Source of the DNA: Pieris napi
Taxonomy: Eukaryota; Arthropoda; Insecta; Lepidoptera; Pieridae
Length of the DNA stretch: 64,000 nucleotides
Direction: 5' to 3'
NCBI RefSeq assembly: GCF_905475465.1
Contig: NC_062259.1
Span: forward strand, 4,660,501 to 4,724,500
Positions 45,301 to 58,117 of the stretch are shown here, in pieces; within the stretch, counting starts at the first letter, position 1, and every line of letters begins with the position of its first letter. Below the pieces are notes generated by a model. The model had not been told where the DNA came from. It did not search any database and was given only the letters and a program-made list of their open reading frames with translations. The position numbers were made by a program, and so were the translations under genes.

Positions 45301-48300
45301 ATGGCGTGGCCGAAGTCCTCGCGACTTGCGTGCCAATGACCAGATCTCCTCACTGGGCCTCTCGAGATCCAATAAAATCCGCGTTTAATATTGACATTTA
45401 GTTATCGCTTAATGTTATTATTCTGTTTTTTTTTATTACGCTGTTAATTATCATTTTGTTTTTGGTAACACATGTTACAACAGTGAGTTATGAGAGTGGC
45501 ATAGTGAGCATTGTTATATCTGCATTACATTTGACGCCGACTTTCTCTGAAAATCGAACTTATTAAGGAAGATAATGTGCAACCAATATACTATTCTTAT
45601 CAATTAATGTATACAAGAGGAGTCATGTGGTATAAGTGGCGCCATCTACGCATTATATATCCCTTTGAACAGCGTGCGCATTCCAACGGACAAGTCGTTA
45701 TCAATTCCTCTCATTCACTAATGGCGTCGTATCGGCACTGATAAAATTGTTTGCTCGTGATGTACACAAAAAATTGTTACCAAAATTACTACGAAATTAT
45801 TTGCATAGTATACGTATTTATATGTAGGATAATATTTAAGGACATCCGGTGGTGAAAATCAGTGTTTTCAATTCAATTGCCATACTTGTGTTATTGAAAG
45901 GCCAGCTGTGAAATGGGGTGTAACGATATAGATTTTACACGCAAACATACCAATGAAGCGATAGCTTTCCTCTTGAATTTTCCTCTCGCGCATATTTTTT
46001 GCGGAATGGTAAAATGCCACCAAGTTCCTAACTTTCGATTCGTACAATATTTAGCCTTAGCGAAAGTTTTTGTCTTCTGGAAATTAGTATAGCTTTAGCT
46101 GTCTTAAAATAATACAATTAGGCATAGTAATGTTTAAAGATGGGAACATACTGTTTAAACGGTACCGATTATAACGGTGTTCGTTCCGTTACAGTCGTGT
46201 ATGTAGGGGAATGAGTATGTGTGTCACAACCCCATAATTGTCGAGTTAGCTGCAAAAGTGAAGTGCATTGCTTGAACTTAATTCAGTTTAATTGTTTAAT
46301 AAATACAATTACCAAATAGTCTTTTACAACAAATATAATTTTAAAAAGTATAAATAAATTCTTTTAAAAGGGTATTTGGAGTCATACATGTTATTGAAAA
46401 ATTTAATTTTTTGCGTGATAATGTCGAATAACTTACATATAAATAATGCCAAAAGAAGAAAAAAATTGTTTTTATTAGTGACCTCTTATTTTTCTTATAA
46501 AGTTTTTACTTTTCATAACGCTCGCAAATAAACAATTTCTGTTGATTTTGCACTAAGATACGATATCGGTTTTGTTTACATATAAATTTATAATCTACAA
46601 AACATTGGATATGAGTACGAAGTGATAAATAACTCTTCCGCCTTGTATCTAGAGAAAACCTGAATTAACAACATTCACATGACATTTCAGTGCAATATTG
46701 GTTCTTAAATAATATATCGTTGGTATTCTTTCATTTAAAATATATGTATTAATAATATTGAAATCGACATATTCATTCTAAAAATAAACCTATCAAAACA
46801 TAAACAATAGTAAAATAATTATGGTTACAAAACAATGCTAGCCCATTAGAAAAGAAGATTTAATTTTTAATTGATTTATTTTATAAGACTAAGGAGCCAA
46901 GTCCTCTGTCCGTAACAATGGTTAAACGTGAAGTGGTATTGTACGTGACTTGGAATAAAATGATTTCATTTAAATATACCATTTATAAGTACTATTAGTT
47001 TTATAGTACTGTAGCATCACATAATAATCTTATCCAGAGATGATGTTATTACGTAGAACTTTGAATAAAGCTGAGAAAGTACAAGGTTGTCAATGTGATT
47101 CAAGAATAAGGTGAACGAAGTTGTAAGCAATCAAGGGCGAAAGAGCGAATGTATTTTCGCGTGATTTCTTTGTGTTGTGCATAAAATATAAGAATTATTA
47201 TAATGTAGCGAATTAAGATAACGAAAAATTAATTTAACTTTTGATTTTCCAAGGATCATAGGATAAAAACGATGCCAAACCATTGCATACCAATGAGTGG
47301 TCAATCAATAAGTGATAGAAATAAAAATCAAGCTTGACAAGTATTAAATTGGTTCAACGATTGAATGATAACAATGAAAAATTAATTCAACAGAGATTTT
47401 CTATCGAAATACCTATATTCCTTAACAGTCGGTTTTGCATACCTCGTGTAAACTGCATCAACTATAGTCTCTAGTACATAATTAAAAACTGCGGCATTAT
47501 ACAAATTAAATAGCCGTAGTTAATGTGACATCTACTTCATATTGTGATTATAGGTTATGTTAGTAATGAGTGGTGGAGAAATGTTCACACGGAGTCTATT
47601 CGTATTCCAATTGTCACGGTCTTAAACACATTGTTGTTTATATAACCGGTTTATATTGTGGTTTAAATATTCTACTATTAAACAGTGCAAGCGTAAATAT
47701 CGAAAATATTGAGAGAAACACGAGAGAATTGTGCATTTTAATGATGCGGATGTGAGGTCCTCAAAAAACTCACGTAGCCACGCTACACTTCCGCTGCAAG
47801 CAGTAGAGCGACGCTGCACGCAATAGGGTACATCTATGATCTATTTCATATAGAAAAATTTACTCGTCGCTGCGCAAAAAGCACCAGTTTGTAAGATTCA
47901 CAATGAGATTACCAATACAACGTGACATAAAGTGCCGCGAGAATTCTTACTAACTACCCATTTACACACCCACGTTTGATTGTGTGAAAGTAGCTAGCTC
48001 GAAAATATCGTGTTAACAATATTACATGAAGTCGTAATTTTCTAGAACAAAGTTGTGGGATTGGGCACTATAAACTTTTTGCCGTAAAAACTCATAGAGC
48101 ATCTGTTTAAAACCGGTCCGGGGCTCAGGTAGTCGTTCACTTCACATCATCCCCTAAAATCCACAAAAAATCTTGAATTTGTGCAACAATTTCATATGCA
48201 GTGTTAGCGCGTGGTCATCCAGTAAATAAATGAAACGTCAAATCTTCTTTTAATAATAAGTAATTATATTATAGTTGGTTATGTTATAGGCACGGAAACT

Positions 48301-48497
48301 TTATAAAATGTATTTTAAATTTTAAGCTTTGAAGCCCCTAATGTAATTGAAGTAACTTTGAACTGTGTACGGTCAAAGCTTTTACCTCGAAGGCTCTTAG
48401 CGAACAAAAGCTCTTTGATAGTTGCACAATCGTATGGTGCCTTCCAAACATTCTTTATTATATTCGCAGACTGATACATAATGTTAACTCGTTTCAG
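45301..48497. other. probable intron or intergenic DNA, no exon recognised
   Basis: AT-rich stretch right of the CpG region. If the exon candidates at 44.0 and 48.5 kb belong together this is intron. No bounded repeat or coding motif was seen. Confidence 0.4.
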
Positions 48498-48576
48498 ACC
48501 CGAAGGACTCCGTGGAGTAGTATCGCAGGGATTTTGGGCGCATCATGGCACCCTGCTTGAGTGATAGCAATTTGAG
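48498..48576 (+). other. exon-like unit with consensus splice sites
   Basis: A good acceptor (CTCGTTTCAG|ACCCGAAG) and donor (TTTGAG|GTAAGAAG) bound 79 bases of higher GC content. It contains ATG at 48545 opening MAPCLSDSNL up to the donor. Joined to the exon unit at 50959 this frame stops after a few codons, so it may be a 5' leader or non-coding exon. No homologue recognised. Confidence 0.4.
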
Positions 48577-50958
48577 GTAAGAAGATTTTTGGCTTGAAGC
48601 TTTGATTATAAGTTTTAATACAAATACATACTTAATTTTTATAGCTTTACGTGTTAACTAGAATTTAAACTGTATAAATTAACGGTTAATACCTACATTA
48701 TACGTTTTTTTATACCGTTTATTGGATATGAAGAACGAAATATCTGTTTCCTTAGAAATGTTTTTTGCGTTGTTAATACTGCGTATAATAACGCTTGTAC
48801 GTTGGCGTCCGCTGCTGTTTATAATCTTTGGGTGATTGCCAACGTACCTATTTGCCCGAGGCTCAGTATCTGCGTCTGAACCGCGTAGCAACGCATTTTT
48901 TAAACAATACATTAACATCTACGATTTATAGATAACAAATATTTGGTTTTAACGAAAATATCGAGACGAAATTTACCTTTTTTAAAGGTTAAAGTTTTTT
49001 TTTAATTTCACAAACATTATATTAGAATTGGTGTTATATTAATCTTTTATTTATATTTATCTCATTAACTAATCTAAAAATACTGTAAAACTTTGGCTTA
49101 ATGGTTGAGATTTATAAGAGATTTAAGATATTAAATATTGACTTCTAACACATTTTAGTGACTGTTTGATTATGGCAATAAATTGTTAGACAAATGATAA
49201 GAACGAAGCTTGTGGTTGATATCATTTAATAATATTGAATGACGTAAACAATGCCCCAACTGTTGAGCAAGCTTGGCTAGAGTGTAAAATATCAATGTGT
49301 ATTGTGTAGTCTGCGTGCTCCATTGGGTTATGGGGTTACACTTTTAAGTGGGGTGTATTATTGTTTGTAACAGGTAAAATTATTTGGGTTTTTACTATTT
49401 TAACAAACATAGTTTAATTAGTTTATAAATCTTTAGGCACAAAATTGTTTAAATAAATAAATAAAAACCCGTTTAAATTCCATTAATTTTGAAAACAGAA
49501 TATACAGCTTAGAATTGTTATAGTCATTTGTATTCTTGTTATACTAATATCCTGGCTTCCTTCAGTGCCGTTGAACGGAACCCCTTCAAGGCCTCCTTTT
49601 TCCAAATATGGCTGTACATGGCTTTCTTTCTCCATTCGCTTTCCGCTATATATACATCGTTATCTTCACAAAACTTTTTTACAAAATCATATACTTAGTG
49701 ATCTTAGCTAAATTGAATTTTGACCTTATAAAGGTTGCCATAAATTTGTGTTGGTGTCTGATTATTTTGAACTATTATGAGTAACGATTCCATCAATGAT
49801 ACACAATGTAAAAATAATATGTTATTTCGGAGATAATATTGGCCGTCCATGCACGTTTTCATTATCAAAGTCGTCGCATTGAGGTCAACTATCGCTCAAT
49901 ACGTAATAGATAAGTGCAATCTACCAAAACACGGACAAGGTTAGCAACGCTTCAAAGAAAGTGCATCTGTATATTGACGAATTGATTGCGCTAATTACAT
50001 TGTTTTTAAATACATTATCAATAAAAGTGTGCGTAAAACTGTAATATATTTAATAATGTATGCATACTGTAATCGATTTGATTCGTATTTTTAAATTCCA
50101 TTTAAAACATACAATGTGACTATAAACCGATGAGACTGACGCGTCGCTTTCAATGTTAAGAAAAAACAAGACGAGGCGTTGAACTCCAATCCGTTAGCTT
50201 TATCCGAGGTCAGGGCGCTTGTAGCTATACCTAACTGCGTTTAATACCTAGGATCAGGTGTTCGCGCGAACATCTGATTTAGGTATTAAGTTATGAACTT
50301 GAACTTTTGTGTTCACAACAAGCATGATATTGTTATTGAATTTTCATATAGACGATTGGATTATATCGAAAAGTAGCTTAGCATAAGTTATACGATGTTT
50401 TAATATGTTGACAATGGTTTTATTTGAGCAATCGAATAGCGACAAGATGGTCGAATTGGTATCAAATTCCTAATGTTCGCAACGCGCACGCGTTAGCCGA
50501 TCGATTTCTCAATCCCTTAAGCTTTTCAACAAGAGGGAAGAATATGGAGGAGAATTAATTGAGTCTTATCATTATTAAAATTTTTGTTTATTATTATCAG
50601 TTAAGAAGCTGTAGTTGTTGTCATAACAATCTTAAGGTTGTTATAACAATACTTGATACGCAAAATCAATACTATAGGCCAGATCATAGCTATCACGTGA
50701 GCAATTCATCGTTATACATTTAAAGGTTACAATAATGTAGACGAACTTAGTGTCATTTAATAGTGTGTATCTCATACATTATAATTATTATATATAACTG
50801 ACAATGGGAGAGATGTATAAGATTTGACATTTGATGCAGAATTCTTGTTTGCAATTTTATTCTCTCATAAAATAATTGACAACTACGAATTAGAGGTTTA
50901 CAACTCATTGTTGTATATCACGTAAATTTTTATCTTAATAATATAATTTCTGCTACAG

Positions 50959-51024
50959 GTATCGGGCAACTTGAAGTGACAGTGAAGTGACTAAGTGTCA
51001 CCTAAGCACTCCGGGTGAATATCG
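50959..51024 (+). other. exon-like unit with consensus splice sites
   Basis: Acceptor TTTCTGCTACAG|GTATCGGG and donor ATATCG|GTAAGTTT bound 66 bases. All three frames contain stops or are too short to judge, so it would be non-coding or a leader exon. It is 120 bp from the next such unit. Confidence 0.4.
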
Positions 51025-51143
51025 GTAAGTTTCAATAATTTCTCTCATGCTATGCGATGCATATGACTTAATCTAAGCTGAGCGATTATTTAAGAAAAAT
51101 AAAATAAAAAGAACACGTGTAACCTTTATTTTCATTGTTTCAG

Positions 51144-51221
51144 ATAGTACTATACTGCAAGGAAATCAATTCAAAGCTCCGATGTTCAGCATTTTTCACT
51201 GCAACCTCCATCTATAACCAG
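51144..51221 (+). other. exon-like unit with consensus splice sites
   Basis: Acceptor TTCATTGTTTCAG|ATAGTACT and donor AACCAG|GTAATTTAG bound 78 bases. Phase 0 is open for 26 codons (IVLYCKEINSKLRCSAFF...), which may be chance. Together with 48498 and 50959 it suggests a plus-strand multi-exon transcript. Confidence 0.4.
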
Positions 51222-53530
51222 GTAATTTAGACTTGATTTCTTATTAATTTATATATTTTAAGTTCTTTAGTTTGCGTTGCTACTGTGTTGTTAATGTGTA
51301 TATTGAGCGAATGCTGCTGTTGCAATTGTTATATGTTAATCTAAGTGTTTCTTATCAAATTTTCGTGTAAATTCTTGAATATGTAAAAGATAATTACCAC
51401 TTAGAACCCAGCTCTGCGATCGAAGCGAAGCGTTTAAAAGGAAGTATTGAATAGATTTCGTAAATAATTTTGGCAGCAGCTGCTGGGAGGCGAGCAAACA
51501 AGATGATTGGTGCCGCAAGTTAACAACAGGGCACAAATACAGGTAGGTTGAATTATTAAAAATGGAGAAGTTTGGAAATTGATTTCTACAAGGTTATTGT
51601 TTTAATTTTTGATGAGGTGATTGCGCAACACTATTCTATCACTATCGATTCCGATTTTCAATAAAACATTTATATGGTTACCACATATATCAAGGTTAGT
51701 CTTGAACGGAGTTACAAAGGAAATTTTCCGTAATAAATATGAATTGATACACCAAATTTCTCCATTTTTTTATAAGGCATTTATGTTTTTATCTACACTT
51801 TTTTTTATTAAACCTGCTGCTGCGTTTTGTATTTAATAATTTGTATTGATTTAATGAATTTAATATTGATTTGTTAAAAATGTATTCGAAATAGATTATA
51901 ATTTATGTTAATGATTTTGTAATCGTGTTGATCGTTTGGGTATAATTTGATATCTCTTTTGTATTACGTTCTTGTTTGCTTGTAATGTAATCCATTATTA
52001 TTATATTAATAAATATATACTTTAGTAATATTACTATTTATACCAAGCCAGAAAATTTTTTCTATATTTTTAGTTGCTATACAGTCAACTATTAAATATT
52101 TTTTTATCTCAAATCTCTATCTATATTTAAATCATATATACAAAAATTCTTTCACAAGCTTTCGCTTTACCAATACACGTGGAACGCTTTTCATAAAACT
52201 CAGTCACCATCAATAGATAAATGTATAGGTATAGTCTACATTCGTCTATCGTCAATGACAAAATGTTTAGGCATGAAAAACCCTTTACAAAGTACGAGAC
52301 ATACAAATACCTGACAGACTTCTTTAAACGATTGTCATTGTTTTTGTATGACAATATGTGCACCTCCGTATTCGGAACTGAACAACGGTAACTCAAAAGT
52401 ACATTCACTTTTGAATAGTTCAACAAATTACGAACAAAATTCCATAAATATAATACTTCAATGCATACTCCAAGTTTATACTAAAGGGGACTTTATTAAG
52501 GAGTTTGAGAATATCAAACAAAAGACGTAGGAATTTGGTTCTGTCGTTTGATTGTGATTGGCCAACCGGAAAGACAATGAGTGTCTATGATTCGACTAGA
52601 GATGTCTATATTTTAACTTTGTTACCATTCCGATTCTGACTATAACGATTAACGTAGCCAATAGGTGTCAGAAAGGTTATTTAAAACTGAATAACATAGT
52701 TATCACAGAACAGACTCTATTAAGTAAGCGCTTATCAATATTTCGTTTAGTAACTACATTAAAACCTCCATCTAAACAAAGTCTTTAAGGTTAATGATAT
52801 TATATGGAACGATAGATAGATATCCAGACCGGTGCTCAACTAGAGCTCAACAAGTATTTCGTATTCTATTCGTATTCAGTACATATTAATCGATTTTATC
52901 CAAACCATGTACTTTTGAACGTCAATATTACAAAAAACTTACAGCCAAATTTACAACTTACAGATCCCAAATCTAGGGCGTATAATCTAATTCGATAATA
53001 AGGATCGAGAAGAATTGACATTAGTCTTTTTAGCTTACAAGGAAATTGGAAGGAACTGCAACTGACATTGTCTCTGAAACTTAAAAAAATGTACAATTTA
53101 AAATTGAAATAATTAAAAATTCTTCTTATATAAAGTATAGTATAGTGTACATTCGATTTTTTGTATAGTTTAGGTGTTATATACGTATATGTATGTATAT
53201 AAGTTGTTAAACCGTATATAGATATGTTTTCAGCATAAACATTATCGTAATTAAAAAGTCTCGGCGCTATATCTGAACATCAGCAATGCATCAATTTTTC
53301 TAAAAGCCTTCCTAAAAGCTATTGTAAAGACTTTTCAAATCAATATTCCATACGCGTCGCTACAAAAGACTTGTGATTTTTGAATCTCCTTCTTTTTAAT
53401 CTCCAAATGTGATTTTAGTATAATAAATTTGGAGATGTGATGTGATGTTTGATGAAACTACGTATATAAAACCATGGCGTGGTTACTGTCTTTCTATCCA
53501 GTACATAAAAAACCATCATCAATATATTAA
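51222..53530. other. intron or intergenic DNA, no gene supported
   Basis: AT-rich with short random frames. A 13-base AG...GT bounded unit at 51530-51542 was considered but its acceptor lacks a pyrimidine tract. Nothing else recognised. Confidence 0.45.
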
Positions 53531-53742
53531 GGGTCTGTTTCACAATGTACGGAGAGGTTCTACATAAGTTCTAAATGAGCTATTTATTACTAATTGGTAG
53601 GAGAAACACTATTGTTGCGTTTCACGACTGTCAGATAGCGCTATTCGTCACAAAGTCCATCATAAGTTATGAGTCCGATGAAGTATATTATTATATTCCT
53701 ATACCTATATGGTACTTTATTCATACATTGTGAAACAGACCC
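53531..53742. mobile_element. 212-bp MITE with 19-bp inverted ends
   Basis: Left end GGGTCTGTTTCACAATGTA is exactly matched by the inverted right end TACATTGTGAAACAGACCC. TTAA precedes it and TAAA follows, so a TTAA (piggyBac-like) or TA target duplication is possible but not clean. Interior has no coding capacity of its own. Confidence 0.85.
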
Positions 53743-53754
53743 TAAAAATAACAG

Positions 53755-53850
53755 AATATCCGATACTTACTCTTTGAAATACTTTTCGTTGAGCGAGGAA
53801 AGCACCAGCGCGCCTGTGTTTCTACTCCCAAGGAAACAAAATCAAAGTTG
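53755..53850 (-). mobile_element. scrap of the non-LTR tail family
   Basis: The reverse complement shows 'gcgcgctggtgctttcctcg' and 'ctcaacgaaaagtatttcaa', matching the RAGAFLAQRIS segment found at 35220, 40290 and 42840. Very short and partly broken, directly beside the MITE at 53531. Confidence 0.5.
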
Positions 53851-55077
53851 GCCGTTTCATCAATATTTATTTTTAAAAACAATTGTTACGTTTTGTGGAG
53901 ACGCCATTCCCCGTATTCGCCATTATTTTAAAATAATGTTTATTTAATAGCGATAATAAAATCTTGTTCGGTACCCGTAGCATATTATTTTAAATGTATG
54001 TAATTTTTAACTAGGGTCATTTAGGGATGCGATATCTAGACGGCATCATACTTTGGTTAACAACTCTGCTTACCTACATACTGCATTGTTTAGTAGCCAA
54101 TTGAACCAAACAATTTCTAGATGGTAAACTTGAGGTGTTATAGTAGAAATATATAAATAATAACAACGTAAAAATATTACGATTTTTAATTATTCTAATT
54201 TGTCATATTTTAACGCACGTAATTTACAATATTAATATAAAATATAAATATAACGCGCACTCGCCAACTGAGTTTTAGTTTGTTTATTCTATTGTCGAAG
54301 TATATACCAACACGTATATGCTAGAATGTAAATTCTTGTTATATTTCCAGTGATGTTTCAATTTAGTAGCTAGTATTAAAAAAAACTATAAGCTGTTTAC
54401 GCTTTTACGTGAGTATTCTCATCAAAATGGCTGTTTCATAAATTCATTTTGATTTAATTATTCACTTCGTTTATTCACTACACAGCGGATACGTTTTGAC
54501 AGCTTGAGCCCTTGACAGGATTTCCATATCGAAACCTGAAATATGCTAACGAGAATATGGGAAAATTCCCTGTTATTTACAATTTTCGTTGGATTGGATA
54601 GTTCTACATGTCTATCATTTGTGTGTGGAAACACTTATCTTAAAAAGGAAATATGCATTTATAAACGAAGATATTATGGGATGGTAAAAAATTAACTTAC
54701 ATATTATTATTTTCATAAACCATTGATATAATTTATGCCTCTTGCAAATAATTAATACTTAGTTTAGGTATTACAATTCAAAGTCTTAAACGCCATTGAA
54801 AATTTTAAACGTTATTTGTATTAAATTAGGTTACAACTTGCATTTTATAACGGACAAGAATTTATATGAAAATTTACTCTTGACGTTAATGTAATAAAAT
54901 TAGCATTATATCATGTTGTTAATATCCGAATAGAAGAGTCGGGGCAGAGTTAAATGTGTCACCCGTATGTCAAAAACGTACTGAAATTGTGATACTGTCA
55001 CTTATCTTTCAGGTTGAATCAATTTAATACTACATATTCTTCCGAACTTGTGTACAAGGACAGTTAAGTGTAAACTA
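53851..55077. other. no gene supported
   Basis: AT-rich sequence between two MITEs. No exon, RNA gene or bounded repeat recognised. Confidence 0.5.
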
Positions 55078-55321
55078 TCGTCGCTGTAGAATGATAACCT
55101 CGTATGTCCAGAGAACCAAAAATTACAGAACACGAAAATGTTTCATTTCGTCAATGTTCGTTAAAATATTACGTGCATTTGTCTATAGTTTTAGATGGTA
55201 AAAATGACTTATTTATTAATAAAATAAATATGTCCTTACCTCATGATTATACCAGTTAAATGGCATAGGAGTCTAATAAATGTTTTTTTTGACATACGAG
55301 GTTATCATTCTACAGTGACGC
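55078..55321. mobile_element. 244-bp MITE, TA target duplication
   Basis: The inverted ends share CTGTAGAATGATAACCTCGT and ATGTC, with TA immediately outside on both sides (55076-55077 and 55322-55323). This suggests a Tc1/mariner-type mobiliser. The interior is AT-rich and non-coding. Confidence 0.85.
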
Positions 55322-55444
55322 TATGTTCTTACATTAATTGATATCTGAAATGAAATATAACGGCGGTACACAGAGACGTGCATTAAGAGGTCACGGTTAC
55401 TTAAGTAAATCCTGAAGATTACTCAAAATAAACAAAAGAAAAGG

Positions 55445-55530
55445 CAGTGGCGCTACAGCCTTGTAGGTCTGGGCTCAGATGTCTGTATACGTTTTGTGAT
55501 CATTTATTTCCCTTAATAGCCAATCGGCCT
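55445..55530 (-). mobile_element. truncated tRNA-derived SINE (tail part)
   Basis: The motif CAGTGGCGCTACAGCCTTGT followed by 'gggctcagatgtctgtatac' and 'gtgatcattt' matches the tail end of the SINE at 40371-40450. The tRNA-like head is absent. Confidence 0.7.
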
Positions 55531-55539
55531 TCTATCCTT

Positions 55540-57700
55540 ACACGCGAATAAACCACGAAATTCTCAAATTCTATAAGTTTTTGATATATGTATTTATTAT
55601 TATTGAATCTCGCGGGTATTTCATACATATTCATGATTCTGTTTCACAATTTTTTTCAATATGTTATTTTTTTATTATTCAATGTATTATTTAAATAGTC
55701 GTTATATAATAAATGATCTTGTAAGGTACCTAATATTTATTACTTTTCACTAAACATATCCGTTATTATTACAAATTACATTAAATTATGCTGGGTGCCT
55801 ACGTGGATATTATGTGTAATAGTATTAATTAAAAAAAAAAGGACCTAAAATATATTGAAAACAATGATAACAATATATTTAAGGCCTCTTTTGTCCATTT
55901 ATTCATGTCACATGAGTAGCTTTAAGTAACGGGTGTAACCTTTACTTGTGCCTCACGAAAACAACTTTCCCTATTCATATTAAAGTATGCCTTCTATTTC
56001 TGTGCCCATACAACATTGTGCACTATACAAAACAAAATATTCGGTCTAAAGTGCGTCTTGGGACACGTAAGTCTCTTCTAGCTCTTTCTATTTATTTCTG
56101 TCACAGGCAAATCTAGACCATACAGTTTCCCCTGTGGTTTTCCCTCGTACACCTTTTACCATCTCGTGGCTGCGATACGGTAGTGGATTCTTGTCACTTT
56201 CTCACGTCTTGCTCTTGTCATGTGACGTAAGGCATAATGCATCCAATATAGATGCTGAAAGTAAAGCCAGTTAAAACGTGGTTGTATTTGATGATGAAAA
56301 GTGTGTCAATTTCAAAATAATAGCTTTAAAACAAATCAAGATTCCTAAGTGGAAAAATAATAACAATGCAGTGGCGTGATACACTATGCTCAAGTCAGAT
56401 TAATATTAATAGCAATTTCATTCTTTAATTAGTTTTACTATAAATTTAACTTATGCTTAATCGCGAATGTATTTAGTAGTGCTCTAAGACAAGCACATTT
56501 TGAAAATCTATTAAATTTCTAGTCGTGAGAGATGTTTTAAACTAAAAGTACCAAAAAATACCTGTATAAAATTATATCACAGACAGAAAAAGAAAATAGA
56601 TAAAGCTATTTTCAGTGTAGCTGTCATTGTTAACGATGATTGAGGCGGAAGGAAGTTAAACGCAGACGTGGAGTCTAGGGGGATAATTTAAATATAGCAG
56701 GGGTAGCTAATATGCATGCATGGAAGGTTTTCCGATTTATTTTTCCGACGAGTCTTGAACTGTCATTCCCTTATATCAAAATCCAATACGTTTTTGACAA
56801 ACGGGAGTCATACTTAGCGCTAAGCTTATTGAATCTTAGGATTAGACTTTGAGTAAACTCATTAAGCAATAGCGTATTAGCTGAGTGAGCAAATGGTGTT
56901 ATCAGTTATTAATATTATTGGTTAACTAATTAATCGCTTGATTCATTGCCGATAAGCCAAATGCGCAGTAAATCTATTAACGCTTTATTCAATTAGTAGA
57001 ATCGAAGCTTAATTCAAATGAAAGCAGCGTTTAAGTGAATATCAAATAGTTTCGACGAATAATACATGATTGAAGCTGCTTCAGTTCAATAAAATATATA
57101 TGTCTCAGCCTTGTTTTGCAGCTGCATTTGCGGCAATGACATTTAAGAATAAATACCTATATTTGCGTATATTTTTAATAAACTTGTTCCATATAAGTCA
57201 ACCTACAGTTGCAGGATTAAGAGTTGTTAGTTCAATTATTAGTTGCACTTAAATGATACTTTTACATACAATAGATAACGAGCGCCGTGGAGACAAAATT
57301 TCCTATGGGACAGCACTGCACCAGACTCATTCTCACACTTGATATATATTAATAAAACCAATACTTGTATCAGCTTGGTGACTTTTTCGTAGGTTGCCAT
57401 GGTTAATAGCTATTTGAATATTTCGTTCCTTTGAAAATTTATACTTAGGTCAAATAAGTGATGTGATTACTAGAAGAGAAGAGTTTAGCTGAAAAGGATT
57501 AAAAATATTCCTTTTTTTTTCAGTTTTATTTAGTTATTATGTTAACTAGTATTTTAATGTTTCTCTCTTTCAAATAAGTTTAAGCACGCTTCATAAATTT
57601 CAAGTAAAATGTGAGACAAAAAAGATTTTTAACATTTCAAACAATGAAAGCGTCTTTCTATTCAGTTGGACAATATTGGGACCCAATACTTAAGCATTAA
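55540..57700. other. no gene supported
   Basis: AT-rich DNA. A less AT-rich part at 56050-56230 has no recognisable motif. A 60-codon plus-strand frame at 57070-57252 shows no family signature. Confidence 0.5.
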
Positions 57701-58117
57701 TCTTATAACAAAGTCGGGTTTGTTCGAATACTTATAACTTACGAATGACTGGACCGATTGTCACGGTTTTTGATTTGTTGTATTTGTTTCCATCCCGAAT
57801 AGCACTAATAAAATGAAGTAAAATATAATTTCCAATACAAAATGTTCGTGGGTTTCGTAACTGTCAAACATTTAATGTTCAATGGCAAAATCAAATTAAA
57901 TTACGTATTTAAATAAAGCTTTCGAATTGGCATGATATATCAACAATATATGTAGAATTATGTCAGTGATGAAGAAGGGTTGACATATGGTTTCCAAATA
58001 TGTACATATGCGTGCGTACAGAATATTATTTTGTCTAAAATATACAACAAATCAAGGTACATTGTGACGTTGAGTTTGAGATTGACTGTTAGGCAGTACG
58101 TTCGCCGGGTCAGCTAG
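57701..58117 (+). mobile_element. non-autonomous Helitron
   Basis: Begins A|TCTTATAACAAAGTCGGG and ends GCCGGGTCAG then CTAG|T. Ends and A/T insertion site fit a Helitron; the 'aatgactggaccgat' motif near the left is like the related repeat at 19634. The 3' hairpin is weaker than in that copy. Length 417 bp, non-coding. Confidence 0.7.

Noticed and set aside
51530..51542. 13-base possible microexon
   Set aside because: The acceptor has no pyrimidine tract and there is no independent support.
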